This document shows positions 46,192 to 58,396 of a DNA stretch of 64,000 bases, in pieces. Location of the stretch: NCBI GenBank assembly GCA_014529385.2, contig CM043955.1, positions 146,666,640 to 146,730,639 on the forward strand. The letters run 5' to 3'. Source of the DNA: Adiantum capillus-veneris (lineage: Eukaryota; Streptophyta; Polypodiopsida; Polypodiales; Pteridaceae). The position numbers and the translations under genes were made by a program. The stretch's first letter is position 1. Each line of letters starts with the position of its first letter. The notes beneath the pieces are model-generated. The model saw only the letters and a program-made list of their open reading frames with translations, did no database searches and was not told the DNA's origin.

Positions 46192-46952
46192 TGTTAAGCA
46201 TGGAGCCTGATTTACCCCTTGTAGTTTTTTGTGGTAAAAGCGCACATTTGTAAGGCCCCCATTATGAGGAGAAGCCATCGTGCATGAAGGAAAATCACTT
46301 GCCAGAAATAAAAATCACTCGCCAGAAACCAAAATTTTCACGACCAAAAATCAAGGGCAACTTTTTTTTCCTTTGCCGGAATATTATGATCGGACGACGG
46401 TTGGAAAGTGGTCAGAAAATGACCGATTGCTTGGCCGGTTGGCTGGTGGTCGATAGTCAATGACCAGTGGCCGGTGGTCAAAAGTCAATGGCCGATGGCC
46501 GGTGGCCGAATTCAAAAGCGGAGTTGTCTTCTCAAGGGCGGCCACACATGGGCGGATTGGAAGGTCCGATTTGGACTTATCTACACAAGGGCGGCTACAC
46601 ATGGCTGCCTCTCATGAGAGAGGACAGCCCTTTTGGCCTATAAAAGGAGGCCATTTTTACACACATTTCATAGTGTGAAGTTGATGCAACAAGGTGGGTG
46701 TGAGGTGGTGAGAGTGAAGCAAGGCAGGAGCTCTATTAAGGATATAATCCCTTTGTAAACTACTTCTTGTTTTGAAGTACTAAAGCCATTGAGTGGCTGC
46801 TTTCCTGTCGTAGCCCACATTGGGTGAACCACGTATATCGTATGTACTCTCTCTCTCTCTCTCTACTCTATAATCTCTTGTGTGTGAAATCTATCTCTCT
46901 CCATTAAGTAATCTACTCAAATATCTATTTAGCTACGTCTTATTTCCTAACA
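46192..46952 (+). repeat. Copia-B LTR 1
   Basis: 761 bp, TGTTAAGCATGGAGCC...TTTCCTAACA, with TATAAAAGG at 46639-46647. The primer-binding site ACTGGTATCAGAGC follows at 46953-46966. Tandem CCGGTGG/GGTCAATGGCC units fill about 46430-46510. Confidence 0.92.
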
Positions 46953-47025
46953 ACTGGTATCAGAGCAAGGTTTTCTCGTAGCTAAATTATCTCAAGGAAA
47001 GGATTCCTTGAATTGAGTGGGAGTT

Positions 47026-50000
47026 ATGGCGGAGGAAGGGAAGCTCAAGATTGAGATGTTCAACGGCAAAAACTACCAACATTGGAAGATGCAAATTGAA
47101 GACTATCTCTACCAGAAGGATCTCTATTTGCCACTAGGCGGTCTTGCGAAGAAGCCCGCAACAATGGCAGATGAAGAATGGATTGTCCTTGATCGAAAGG
47201 CACTGGGAACAATCCGGTTAAGCTTGGTGTCAATGGTGGCCTTCAATGTTTCAGAGATGAAGACCATGGAGGACTTGATGAAGTCACTTGACGACTTCTA
47301 TGAGAAACCATCGGCATCCAACAAGGTATTTCTTATGAAACACTTGTTCAATCTATAGATGGCAGAGAATGGTTCAGTTGCAGAACACCTAAATGACTTT
47401 AACACAAACATAAGTCAACTTCGATCAATGAAAATCAATTTTGATGATGAAGTGCGAGCTCTCCTTATACTATCATCTCTATCGGATAGTTGGGATAGCC
47501 TTGTGATGGCTGTAAGTAATTCTATTTCTGGCACAAATACTCTTTAAGTTTGATGATGTTGTGGGTGTTCTCCTAAGAGAGGAAATACGAAGGAGAAGCA
47601 CAGGAGAATCATCAAGTGATGCACTGTCACTGGAAACAAGAGGAAGGCCTAAGGAGAGGTTCAAAAACCAAAAGGGTCGTGATCGCACAAGACGGAGCAA
47701 GTCACGCACAAAGTCAATTCTTGAATGTTGGAACTGCAGCAAGAAGGGCCACGTCAAGAAGGATTTCTGGTCCAAGAAGAAGAAGAATACTGAGTCTCAA
47801 GACAACAAGCCAACATCGGAGGCCAATGTGGCAGGTAAAGTAGAGCAAGATGCTCTAATTCTCTTATTAGACAATGTGTCTAATTCCTAGATAGTAGAAC
47901 CCGGGGCTTCATTCCATGCGACACCACACAAGCAACATTCCCAAGATTACACCAAAGGTAATTTTGGGTATGTATACTTGGGAGATGATGAAGCTTGTGA
48001 GATTGTCAGCAAAGGTACATTTTATGTCAAAAATGCTAACGGAAATGAATGGAACTTTAAAGATGTAAGGCATGTTCCTTCTCTTTGAAAAAAATTGATC
48101 TCTATAGAAAAATTGGACGATGAAGGTCACAACATTGCATTCGGAAACAAACAATGGAATATCTCAAAGGGATCTTTGGTGGTTGCCAAGGGAGAAAAGG
48201 TCGGTACACTTTACTTGTGTACTATCAGCACGCAACCTTCAGCTTATGCAACAACTACAAAAGTTGACAATGCGGTGTGGCACTACCGGCTTGGGCATAT
48301 GAGTGCCAAAGGAATGAAAATCCCTTCAAACAAAGAAGCTTCTACCATATTTGAAGTCTTAGAGTTCTGTGAAAATTGTGTTTATGGTAAACAAAAGAGG
48401 GTAAAATTTCAAAAATCAAGAAATGAAAGAAAAATAAAAAACTTGAGTTGGTTCATTCTGATGTTTGGGTGTTGCAAGTACACCATCACTTGGTGGCTCA
48501 TTGTACTATATAACATTCATAGACGATGCAACTAGAAAAACATGGGTTTATGTCATGAAGAATAAGTCCGACGTATTTTCCATATTTCCAAAGTGGAAAG
48601 CCTTTGTGGAGAATGAAACAGATACCAAGGTTAAATGCCTCAGATCCGACAATGGAGGCGAATATTTCAGCCAAGCTTTTGAAAGCATTTGTTCAAGCAA
48701 TGGCATTTGGAGGAAAAGGACAACCCCAAGGACACCTCAACAAAATAGGATTTTGGAAAGGATGAACATGACAATCATGGAGCGAGCACAAAGCATGCGG
48801 CTACATGCAGGCCTACCGCTTGAGCTTTGGGCGGAAGATGTAAGTGCATATGTGTACTTAATCAACTGGTCACCCTCAACGGCATTGGATGGGGGAGTTC
48901 TAGAAGAGGCATGGACAGGTGAACCGGTGAATTATGCATTTCTCAAAGTGTTTGGGTGTGAGGCTTTCATGCACATAGATAGAAGCCTAAGAGCAAAGCT
49001 AGATGCAAAGTCCAAAAAGTGTTTCTTCATTGGCTATGGAGAAGGTGACTTTGGGTATCGCCTATGGAATCCTGAAGATGGTAAAATCTTAAGGAGTAGG
49101 GATGTAATTTTTAACGAACAAAATATTTACAAAGATTACTTGGAAAGAAAACAAACAAAATAAAAAGGTGATGAGTACATGGAGCTTGAGGACGGTGAAG
49201 GCTCAAGGACTGTAAACAGTGACAATGTGCAACAACGTCAACCAAATGAGGAGCCTGAACTTATTCCCCAAAGATCTACAAGAGCAAGTAGATATCCAAA
49301 AAGGTTTGTTCCTTCCTTCAACCATCTCTTGATCTCAGATTCTGAAGAGCTGGAATCATACAAAGAAGCTATGCAACACGAATCCAAAGAAGAATGGATG
49401 AAAAGCATGCAAGTGGAGATGGACTCACTACATTGCAACCAAACATGGGAGTTGGTTGAGTTGACTAAAGGTAAGCGGGCACTTCAAAACAAATGGGTGT
49501 ACAAGCTGAAGGAAGAAGAAGGTGGGAAGAAAAGGTACAAGTCTAGGGTTGTGGTAAAAGGGTTTTCTCAAAAGAAAGGTATTAACTTCAATGAAATATT
49601 TTTTCCTGTTGTAAAAATGAACTCAATTAGGCTTGTCTTAAGCCTTGTGGCTGCTCATGATTTAAACTCGAGCAAATGGATGTAAATACAGCATTCCCTC
49701 ACGGTGACTTAGAGGAGGAAATCTACATGCTTCAACCAAAGGGGTATGAATTAAAAGGTAAGGAGAAAATGATTTGCAGATTAAAGAAAATCTTGTATGG
49801 ATTAAAGCAAGCATCAAGACAATGGTACTTGAAGTTCGATCGATGGATGTTAGATCATGGATTTAGAAGATGCAACTCAGATCATTGCATCTACAAGAAG
49901 AATTTGGGAGATGGGAAGTTCATCATCCTAATGTTGTATGTTGACGACATGCTGATTGCAAGTGCTAACATGCAAGACATCAAAGACCTAAAAGAGGAGC

Positions 50001-50900
50001 TGTCTAAATCTTTTTCAATGAAAGATTTAGGTGCTGCAAAGAGGATACTTGGTATGAAAATATCAAGCGACAGGACGAAGAAGACAATAAATCTATCTCA
50101 AGAGGATTACATCAAGAAGGTACTAGAAAGGTTTGCAATGCAAAATGCAAAACTAGTTTCTACACCTTTGGCTGGTCACTTTAAATTAACGAAGGATATG
50201 TGTCCAAAGACACAAGAGGAGATAGCCTATATGTATAAAGTTCCATATGTTGCAGCGGTAGGTTCTCTAATGTATGCTCTGGTCTGGGCAAGGCCAAATA
50301 TTGCACATGTAGTGGGAGTTGTGAGGAGGTTCATGGACAAACCAGGTAAATAACACTGGCAAGCTGTGAAGTGGATACTTAGGTATCTAAAAGAAACAAC
50401 AACAAATGCTTTGAATTTTGGAGGAACTGATATTTTTCTAGAAGAGTATGCTCATGCAGATATGGCAGGTGCCAAAGATACTCAAAGGAGCACTACTGGC
50501 TATGTCTTCACGGTTGGAGGCATAGCAGTAAGATGGGCTTCAAATCTGCAGAAAGTGGTCTCACTTTCTACCACGGAAGCAGAGTATGTAGCAATGACGG
50601 AGGCAAGCAAAGAAATTATGTGGCTTCATAGATTCTTAGAAGAGCTTGGATTCAAACAAGACAATTGTGTCTTATAGAGTGATAGCCAAAGCGCTATTCA
50701 TCTTGCAAAGAACTTAGCCTTTCATTCAAGGAAAAAGAACATTGAGGTGAGACTCTCACTTCATACGCACTCTTTTGGAAGAGGGACAGCTAAAGCTAGG
50801 AAAGGTGCATACAAGTGAAAATCCTACTAACATGTTTACAAAGGTGGTCAACAAGGAGAAGTTGAGCTTTTGCTCATCTTCAATCGGCATTCAAGGATAA
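47026..50900 (+). pseudogene. Copia-B Gag-Pol pseudogene (Tnt1-like)
   Basis: Order is normal: Gag from ATG 47026 (MAEEGKLKIEMFNGKNYQHW), zinc knuckle near 47725, protease near 47890, pre-integrase (WHYRLGHMSAKGM, 48278), integrase (FIDDATRKTWVYVM, RSDNGGEYFS, TPQQNRILERMN), reverse transcriptase (LQNKWVYKLKEE, YVDDMLIAS near 49940) and RNase H (HADMAGAKDTQRSTTGY, STTEAEYVAM). Gag is cut by stops at 47356 and 47545. The zinc knuckle has lost its last Cys (CWNCSKKGHVKKDF). The protease motif reads EPGAS instead of DSGAS, after a TAG in place of Trp. There is a frame change near 49676 and stops at 50351 and 50675. It is not functional. Confidence 0.92.
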
Positions 50901-50960
50901 GAAGCCAGGATGGAAAGCAGTCACAGGTTTGGTTTGGAGATCAGTCTCCAAGTGGGATAT

Positions 50961-51542
50961 TGTTAAGTATGGAGCCTGATTTACCCCTTGTAATTTTCTA
51001 TGGTAAAAGCGCACATTTGTAAGGCCCCCATTATGAGGAGAAGCCATCGTGCGTGAAGAAAAATCACTCGCCGGAAACCAAAATTTTCACGGCCGAAAAT
51101 CAGGGGCAACTTTAGGGGCCTCGGGGACACAAGCCCCCGAGACTTTTTTTCCTTCTCCAGAATATTCCTTTTCGCCGGAATATTATGACCGGACGGCGGC
51201 CGGACGACCGATCGGTTGGCTGGTTGGCCGGTGGCCGGTAGTCAATGACCGGTGGCCAGTGGTCGGAAGTCAATGGCCGGTGGTTGGTGGTCAAATTCAA
51301 TGGCGGGTGGCTGAATTCAAAAGCAGACTTGTCTTCTCAAGGGCAACCACACATGGGCGGATTGGAGGGTCCGATTTGGACTTATCTACACAAGGGCGGC
51401 TACACATGGCAGCCTCTCATGAGAGAGGACAACCCTTTTGGACTATAAAAGGACGCCATTTCTACACACATTTCATAGTGTGAAGTTGATGCAACAAGGT
51501 GGGTGTGAGGTGGTGAGAGTGAAGCAAGGCAAGAGATCTATT
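50961..51542 (+). repeat. Copia-B LTR 2, truncated
   Basis: It starts TGTTAAGTATGGAGCC after a polypurine-like AAGTGGGATAT and includes TATAAAAGG near 51443. It ends inside ...GAGATCTATT, where it joins RNase H sequence. About 220 bp of LTR 3' end is missing. Confidence 0.9.
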
Positions 51543-52083
51543 GGAGGAACTGATATTTTTCTAGAAGGGTATGCTCATGTAGATATGGCAGGTGACAAAG
51601 ATACTCAAAGGAGCACTACTGGCTATGTCTTCACGGTTGGAGGCATAGCAGTAAGATGGGCTTCAAATCTGCAGAAAGTGGTCTCACTTTCTACCACGGA
51701 AGCAGAGTATGTAGCAATGACGGAGGCAAGCAAAGAAATTCTGTGGCTTCATAGATTCTTAGAAGAGCTTGGATTCAAACAAGACAATTGTGTCTTGTAT
51801 AGTGATAGCCAAAGCGCTATTCATCTTGCAAAGAACTTAGCCTTTCATTCAAGGACAAAAAACATTGAGGTGAGACTCTCACTTCATAAGCACTCTTTTG
51901 GAAGAGGGACAACTAAAGCTAGGAAAGGTGCATACAAGTGAAAATCCTACTAACATGTTTACAAAGGTGGTCAACAAGGAGAAGTTGAGCTTTTGCTCAT
52001 CTTCAATCGGCATTCAAGGATAAGAAGCCAGGATGGAAAGCAGTCACAGGTTTGGTTTGGAGATCAGTCTCCAAGTGGGATAT
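51543..52083 (+). pseudogene. Copia-B RNase H 3' fragment, second copy
   Basis: The same 541 bp as 50420-50960. It reads GTDIFLEGYAHVDMAGDKDTQ...STTEAEYVAM...VLYSDSQSAIHLAKN. Unlike the upstream copy it keeps a Tyr codon where 50675 has a stop, and its RNase H stretch is open to 51941. It has no start or promoter of its own in frame. The polypurine-like AAGTGGGATAT (52073-52083) precedes LTR 3. Confidence 0.88.
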
Positions 52084-52885
52084 TGTTAAGTATGGAGCCT
52101 GATTTACCCCTTGTAATTTTCTATGGTAAAAGCGCACATTTGTAAGGCCCCCATTATGAGGAGAAGCCATCGTGCGTGAAGAAAAATCACTCGCCGGAAA
52201 CCAAAATTTTCACGGCCGAAAATCAGGGGCATTTTTAGGGGCCTCGGGGACACAAGCCCCCGAGATTTTTTTTCCTTCTCCGGAATATTCCTTTTCGTCA
52301 GAATATTATGACCGGACGGCGGTCGGACGACCGATCGGTTGGCCGGTTGGCCGGTGGCCGGTAGTCAATGACCGGTGGCCAGTGGTCGGAAGTCAATGGC
52401 CGGTGGTTGGTGGCCAAATTCAATGGCGGGTGGCTGAATTCAAAAGCGGACTTGTCTTCTCAAGGGTAGCCACACATGGGCGGATTGGAGGGTCCGATTT
52501 GGACTTATCTACACAAGGGCGGCTACACATGGCTACCTCTCATGAGAGAGGGCAGCCCTTTTGGCCTATAAAAGGACACCATTTCTACACATATTTCATA
52601 GTGTGAAGTTGATGCAACAAGGTGGGTGTGAGGTGGTGAGAGTGAAGCAAGGCAGGAGATCTATTAAGGGTATAATCCCTTTGTAAACTACTTCTTGTTT
52701 TGAAGTACTAAAGGCATTGAGTGACTGCTTTCCCGCGTGGACGTAGCCCACATTGGGTGAACCATGTATATCATGTGTACTCTCTCTCTCTCTCTCTACT
52801 CTATAGTCTCTTGTGTGTGAAATCTATCTCTCTCCATTAAGTAATCTACTCAAATATCTATTTAGCTACGTCTTATTTCCTAACA
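52084..52885 (+). repeat. Copia-B LTR 3
   Basis: 802 bp, TGTTAAGTATGG...TTTCCTAACA. It resembles LTR 2 more than LTR 1 over the shared part (both have the ACTTT/TTTTT-GGGGCCTCGGGGACAC block that LTR 1 lacks). Confidence 0.92.
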
Positions 52886-52890
52886 CCAAG

Positions 52891-54762
52891 CTCCCCATCA
52901 TGACGAGAGAACACCTAGGAAGCCTCCTTGTGAGACTTCCAAAAGAGGTCTCTCTCTGATTTGGGAAGAAGAAGAGGATCCCTATGAAGGGCTCAAAAAT
53001 TTTCTCCTTGATGACGCATCTCCTTCTCAAAGGAGAACTCAAGAGCCTCCATTGAAGGAACGAGAAAGAAGTGAGTCTCCCACCACCTCGGTGGAGATGG
53101 CTCCACAAAGACGACGGGCTAAACACTCTCCATCGCCTCCAAAACGGAGAAGACCATTGCATACTTCTCCACACCATACTTCAAAGAGGAATAACAAAAA
53201 GCAAGAGAAGAAAAAGGCAAGAAAGAGGACACCCTCTTCTCCATCTTCTTTATCCTCTTCCTCTTATAAAAGTGATGGTGAAGACAACAAAGATCAAGGC
53301 AAGAAAAAGGCAAGAAAGAGGTCACCATCTTCTCCATCTTCCTCAAATTCTTCATCTTTTGAAGAAAGTGATGGTGCAACCTTTGAAACATCAAAAAGAA
53401 GAGGCCATAGAAAATCCTATGCCGCATGGAAGAGGTCATCCAAGCTCAAGAAGTTCAAAGAGGGGGAGAAGAGAATCTCTTTCCTTACCTAAGATGGCAC
53501 TTTTGGTGCTATGGACAAATTCTTGGCCTTTATCCAACAATTCAATGCGGCTTTTGGAGGTGAGGGCTTCATGGAGTCCTCTAATCTATGCCATGTAGCT
53601 ATGCACTTTCAAAAGTCCGCCAGAAAATGGTGGTCTAGCCTACGGGCCAACGGTGAAGCTCCACGAACATGGAAGGCTTTAAGAGCTTCCATTATGAAGC
53701 AGTTTTTGGCCACCGATGCCAAAGAAAAAGTACTCATCGAATGGAGAAGCTTGAAGCTCTCTCCCTATGAATCCATCCACAAATATGTAGACAAGTTTTG
53801 GGACCTACAACTCAAAGCCACTGTCTTCAAAAAGTTGGATTTTGGAGAGCAAAAGTAGCAATTTTATGCAGGCTTAACCGAAGAAATGGCATAGTATGCC
53901 AACTCCCAAAGGCCACGCACCATATTGGCGGTAAACATCATACTATGGTGGCCTCTCGAATCAATTTCCAAACAAGGGCTAAGAGGAATCTAAGCCCCCT
54001 GAAAACAAGGGTTCCAATGAGCCTAAGGGGAAGGACAATGTCCAAAAGTCTCCTAAGGGAAATTCCAACAAAGCTAAGGAGAAGGGAGTTTACAAAGGCA
54101 AAAATAAACTCTCTCCTGAAGAGCTTGAGCGTTATCGCAAGGATAACTGGTGTTTCAAGTGCAGCAAACAAGGGCATGTGTACCACGCTTGTCCGCAAAA
54201 GAACAACTTCCATGATCCTCCTAGAGCTACCTTGGTCGAAATCCAAGAGGAGGAAACTCACCACAAAGGATATCCTCTATGCCATGCTTGGGGAAAGGTA
54301 AGAGAACATGATGCTTTTATTCTCTTTTACCCAGGTTCTACTCACAATTTTATATCTATAGAGTTGGCCACCAAGCTAGGCATACAAGCCTACGAGTTGG
54401 GAGATGTCCTACCCATAGACGGTACTTTCAAGGGGCAAGAAGCTTTAGTCACTCCCTTAATCGGGAAATTGAGGCTCTATGTCCAAAGCTATGTGGACAA
54501 AGAGGACTTCTTTATGTCTCCTCTCAAGCATGAGGATGTAATCCTAGGGGCACCATGGTTTGATCACATGGCTGGCAATGTTAAATTCCCTAAAAGGAGA
54601 ATCTACTTTAAGTTCAGGGAAAAAGATAGGTATATACATGCTAAGGAAATGGGTAACACTATACCCATTGCACATACACAAGCTTTCAACAAGTCAATAA
54701 AGAGCTCTATTTCTGTGTACGTGATTTTTGTTAAGATTCTCAAAATGAACCTAGTGTTTTAG
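52891..54762 (+). pseudogene. Chromovirus Gag and protease pseudogene
   Basis: The frame is open from the Copia-B junction. It first encodes a long Ser/Arg/Lys-rich stretch (two KKKARKR...PSSPSS repeats, 53200-53340). After a stop at 53490 the retrotransposon Gag domain follows (KFLAFIQQFNAAFGGEGFM, ARKWWSSLRANGE), a second stop at about 53856, the zinc knuckle CFKCSKQGHVYHAC (near 54150) and protease. The protease active-site block reads FYPGSTHNFIS, with Tyr where the family has the catalytic Asp. LGAPWFDH (near 54545) is intact. Confidence 0.88.
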
Positions 54763-54789
54763 CAAAAGAAAATATACACAATCAAAAGG

Positions 54790-57640
54790 AATTAGAGTTA
54801 TCCAATTTTCTAAAGGGGTTTCAAGATGTCTTTATTGACGACATCCCTTATGAGCTACCTCCTAAACGAGGCAATGACGACCATGCAATTGAACTTCTTC
54901 CAGGAAGTTCACCGCCTAACAAATCTCCTTATAGAGTTTCTCAAGCTCAACAAGAGGAGATTATGCGGCAAGTGCATGAGCTAGTTGAGAAGGGCATGGT
55001 TAGGCCTAGCTCATCTCCATTTTGTTCTCCTGTGCTACTAGTGCAAAAGAAAGACGGCACATATCGTATGTGTGTCGACTATAGGGCACTAAATAGGATC
55101 ACTATCAAGAATAGGTTTCCCGTTCCACGGGTAGAAGACCTATTTGATAAGCTACAAGGGTCCACATACTTTAGTAGGATTGACCTAAAAAGTGGCTATC
55201 GTCAAATAAGGATAGTTGATCAAGACATTGTAAAGACCGCATTTCGCACTACTTTTGGTCTTTACAAATACATTGTCATGCCTTTTGGCTTGACCAATGC
55301 ACCAGCCACATTCAACCGCTTGATGGAGAAGCTATTCAGGCCTCACCGAACCTTGACTGGAGAGTTCTTTGATGATATCATCATCTACTCTAAATCATTA
55401 GATGAACACAAGCAACATCTCCAGGTAATATTTCAAGTTCTAAGAGAAATAAACTTTATGTTAATCGAAAGAAAAGTGAATTTTTCTTACAAGAGATTCA
55501 GTATTTAGGTCACATTATGTCTCAAGATGGCATCCAAATGGATCCATCAAAGTTAGAGGTAATAAAAGGATGGCCTTAACCAAGGAATCTTCATGAGTTA
55601 AGAAGCTTTATAGGTATGTGCGTATACTATAGACGCTTCATAGAAAAGTTCTCACTAATAGCAGGACCATTACATGACCTAACAAAGAAAAACGTGAGGT
55701 ACACATGGTCTGCCAAGGAGAACAATGCTTTCGAAAATCTTAAAGAAAACCTTATCTCTCAACCTGTGCTTACATTACCGGATCTCTCAAAGCCATTTGA
55801 GGTCCAATGTGATGCTTGTGGTGATTACCTTGGAGTTTTTTTGCTTCAAGAAGGGAACACCATAGGGTATGAAATTTGAAGGCTCAACCCTATTGAGCAA
55901 GCTCTAGGCATATATGAAAAGGAACTCCTTGCAGTTATACATGCCTTAGACTCATGGAAGCACTATTTATTGGGGACTCCTTTCATTCTACGAACGGATC
56001 ACCAAAGTCTTAAGTACTTCATGATGCAGACCAAGCTCTCCGACAAACAAATGAGGTGGGCAAATTTCCTTTCGCAATTTAATTTTCATATTGCTCACAC
56101 TGCTAGCAAGCATAATCAAGTAGCCGATGCACTCTCAAGAGGGCCAAGAGTGAATGCGGTTTCCATAGCAACTCACAATGATCTATCTTCTATGATAGAT
56201 GAGTATGCTATTGATCCCAATTTTAGAGATGTGATTTCATCCCTTGCACTAGGGAAGAAAGAGCATTTATTTTACAAGATGGTTATCTTCTCTATGGCAA
56301 TATACAATGCCTTACTAGCTCACTACATGAGAAAGTAATGTATGAATCTCATGTTCCTCCTCATGAAGGGCATAGAGGGATTCAGTCTACCCTAAAGGGG
56401 ATTGAAACATATTTCTATTGGCCTACCATGAAAGCAAACATACAAGAGTATGTTTCTAAATGTGTGGTATGCCAAAACACAAAGTTTGATAGAGGGAAGC
56501 AACTTGGATTGCTTCAACCTTTGCCAATCCCTAATTCACCATGGGAGAGCATATCCATGGATTTTATCTTTGGATTGCCTAAGTCTATCCATGGGAATAC
56601 AGGAATATGGACGATATTAGACAGCTTTAGTAAACAAGCTCATTTTATATATGTCAAAAAGACTATCAAAACCCATCAAATGGAAACCCTCTTCATTTCA
56701 CAAATCTTCAAGTACCATGGCTTGCCAATGTCCATAGTGTCGGATAGAGATCGTAGAATGACCAGTAATTTTTGGAAGGGTCTCTTTGAGAATTTAGGAA
56801 CAAGGCTAAACTTCTCTTCGGCCTATCACCCGCAAACGGATGGCCAAAGTGAAGTAGCTAACCTAACAATTCTCGATCTACTAAAAGCCTATGTAACGGA
56901 AGTAGATCAAAGATCCAAATGGGAGAAGTACTTACCCTTAGTGGAGTATGCCTACAATAACACTGTACATACTTCCACGGGAAAAGAAACTTTTGAGGTA
57001 ATTGAGGGAAGATAAAAAAGTCCCTTGCTACTTAAGGTATACGGGAAGATCTTCCAGCTGCAGATGAGTATAGCCGAGACCTACAAGAATCTTTCCAAAA
57101 GATTAAGGATGTTATCTCTATCTCACAGCAAAGGCAGAAAGCTGCTGCTGACAAGCACAGAAGATCCCAAGCCTTTAAATAAAATGATTGGGTCTTATTA
57201 AAATTTCCCAAGGCTCAATTAAGGTACACGACGGGAAAGAATCCTACGGGACACCAAAAGTACTATGCTAATTCAGCAAAAGGTACTATGGTCCCTTCCA
57301 GATTCTTAGGCCAATCAATGAGATGGCCTATCAACTCAAGTTGCCCAACCATTGGCTCATACACAATGCTTTCCATGTGAGCCTACTAAAGCCTTACAAA
57401 GAAGATCCACCTCAAGAACCAACTATTGAAGACCCACCAAAGATTGAGGACCAAGAAGAGGTGATGCAACCCGAGTCCATTCTCCGACATGAAGACAAGG
57501 TACTAAGAGGCGGTAAGACTATTCAACAATATCTTATTAAGTTTAAGAATCATCCTTTTGAAGATGGTAGATGGATGCAAGGCATACAATTAAAGGATAA
57601 CCTAAACCTTGTCAATGCTTACAATGCTTCCCAAGAGTAA
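54790..57640 (+). pseudogene. Chromovirus Pol: RT, RNase H, integrase, chromodomain
   Basis: Reverse transcriptase (about 54850-55510): VRPSSSPFCSPVLLVQKKDG, YRMCVDYRALN, FSRIDLKSGYRQIRI, MPFGLTNAPATF and catalytic EFFDDIIIYS. RNase H: YTWSAKENNAFENLK, FEVQCDACGDYLG and LRTDHQSLKYF. Integrase (56338-57015): zinc-binding H-H-C-C (GHRGIQST...CVVCQ), then SMDFI, SDRDRRMTSNFW and HPQTDGQSEVAN with the D,D,E residues. The tail (57323-57640) ends in a chromodomain (ESILRHEDKV...YLIKFKNHP...DGRW), which in this clade steers integration to heterochromatin. Stops or shifts near 55506, 55580, 55877, 56336 and 57013-57320 break the frame. Confidence 0.93.
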
Positions 57641-57973
57641 GCAAATGTACAAATGTTAAAAATGAACAAAAATTTTGTCTTATAAGACACTCTTTTTCTT
57701 TATTGTGCACAAAAATGAAGTAGTATGCATGCTTAGATCAAGCTTGCAGAGACGACGTCTCCCGAACACTAAGTAGAGCTTGTCACTCGACCATGGAAGA
57801 TGATAGGAGTAATGTGTAGACATGCTTGCGGTAGCCTCATGCTCTCAAGCGCCAAATAGACTAGTCATCCACTGTGGAATGATGTCGTAGGGTAACATAG
57901 GGATCCTCTATTCGCTAAGGAAAGGACTAATGAATATGCTTTATTTTCTCCACCCCATAGTCAAGGACGATTA
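57641..57973. other. Chromovirus 3' untranslated region
   Basis: A noncoding stretch between the chromodomain stop and the 3' LTR. No classical polypurine tract is obvious. CCCCATAGTCAAGGACGA lies just before the LTR. Confidence 0.55.
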
Positions 57974-58353
57974 TGATTTCATAATAATAAATATCTAATT
58001 CTCCTAAATGATTTTCTCATGTTAAATTGATCATTTAATATGGGGAAGTGCCACGGGAGAAAAAGCTAGAATATTGGTTAAGCTAGCAGACCGGCCACAA
58101 TAGGGATCCAAAGGAGGGAAAATAGGGATTGAAAGGGGGGGACATCTGTAAAAGATCCATGTGCAACAATGGGCTTAAAAGACCCTAAGGTTCAGCCCAT
58201 TAAGACTTCCAAAATGCTAAGGTTCCAAAGTTCAAAGGTTGTGTCCAAAGGTCAAACATTGAGGAAATTGGATGATTTGTGTGTATCCCAAAAGTCTTTA
58301 GCAATCCCTACAGAGGAGGGGGCGAGCCTTGCAAGTAGGGGATGAGAGATAAA

Positions 58354-58396
<43 letters not shown>

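Larger units (their letters stand above)
46192..52885 (+). mobile_element. Copia-B: tandem Copia with three LTRs, second unit mostly deleted
   Basis: LTR (46192-46952), full internal region, truncated LTR (50961-51542), last 541 bp of an internal region (51543-52083), LTR (52084-52885). TSD CCAAG is at 46187-46191 and 52886-52890, so the whole array is one insertion site in the chromovirus. This is the structure left when a tandem Copia dimer loses one segment from mid-LTR to RNase H. All coding parts are damaged except the short downstream RNase H piece. Confidence 0.93.
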
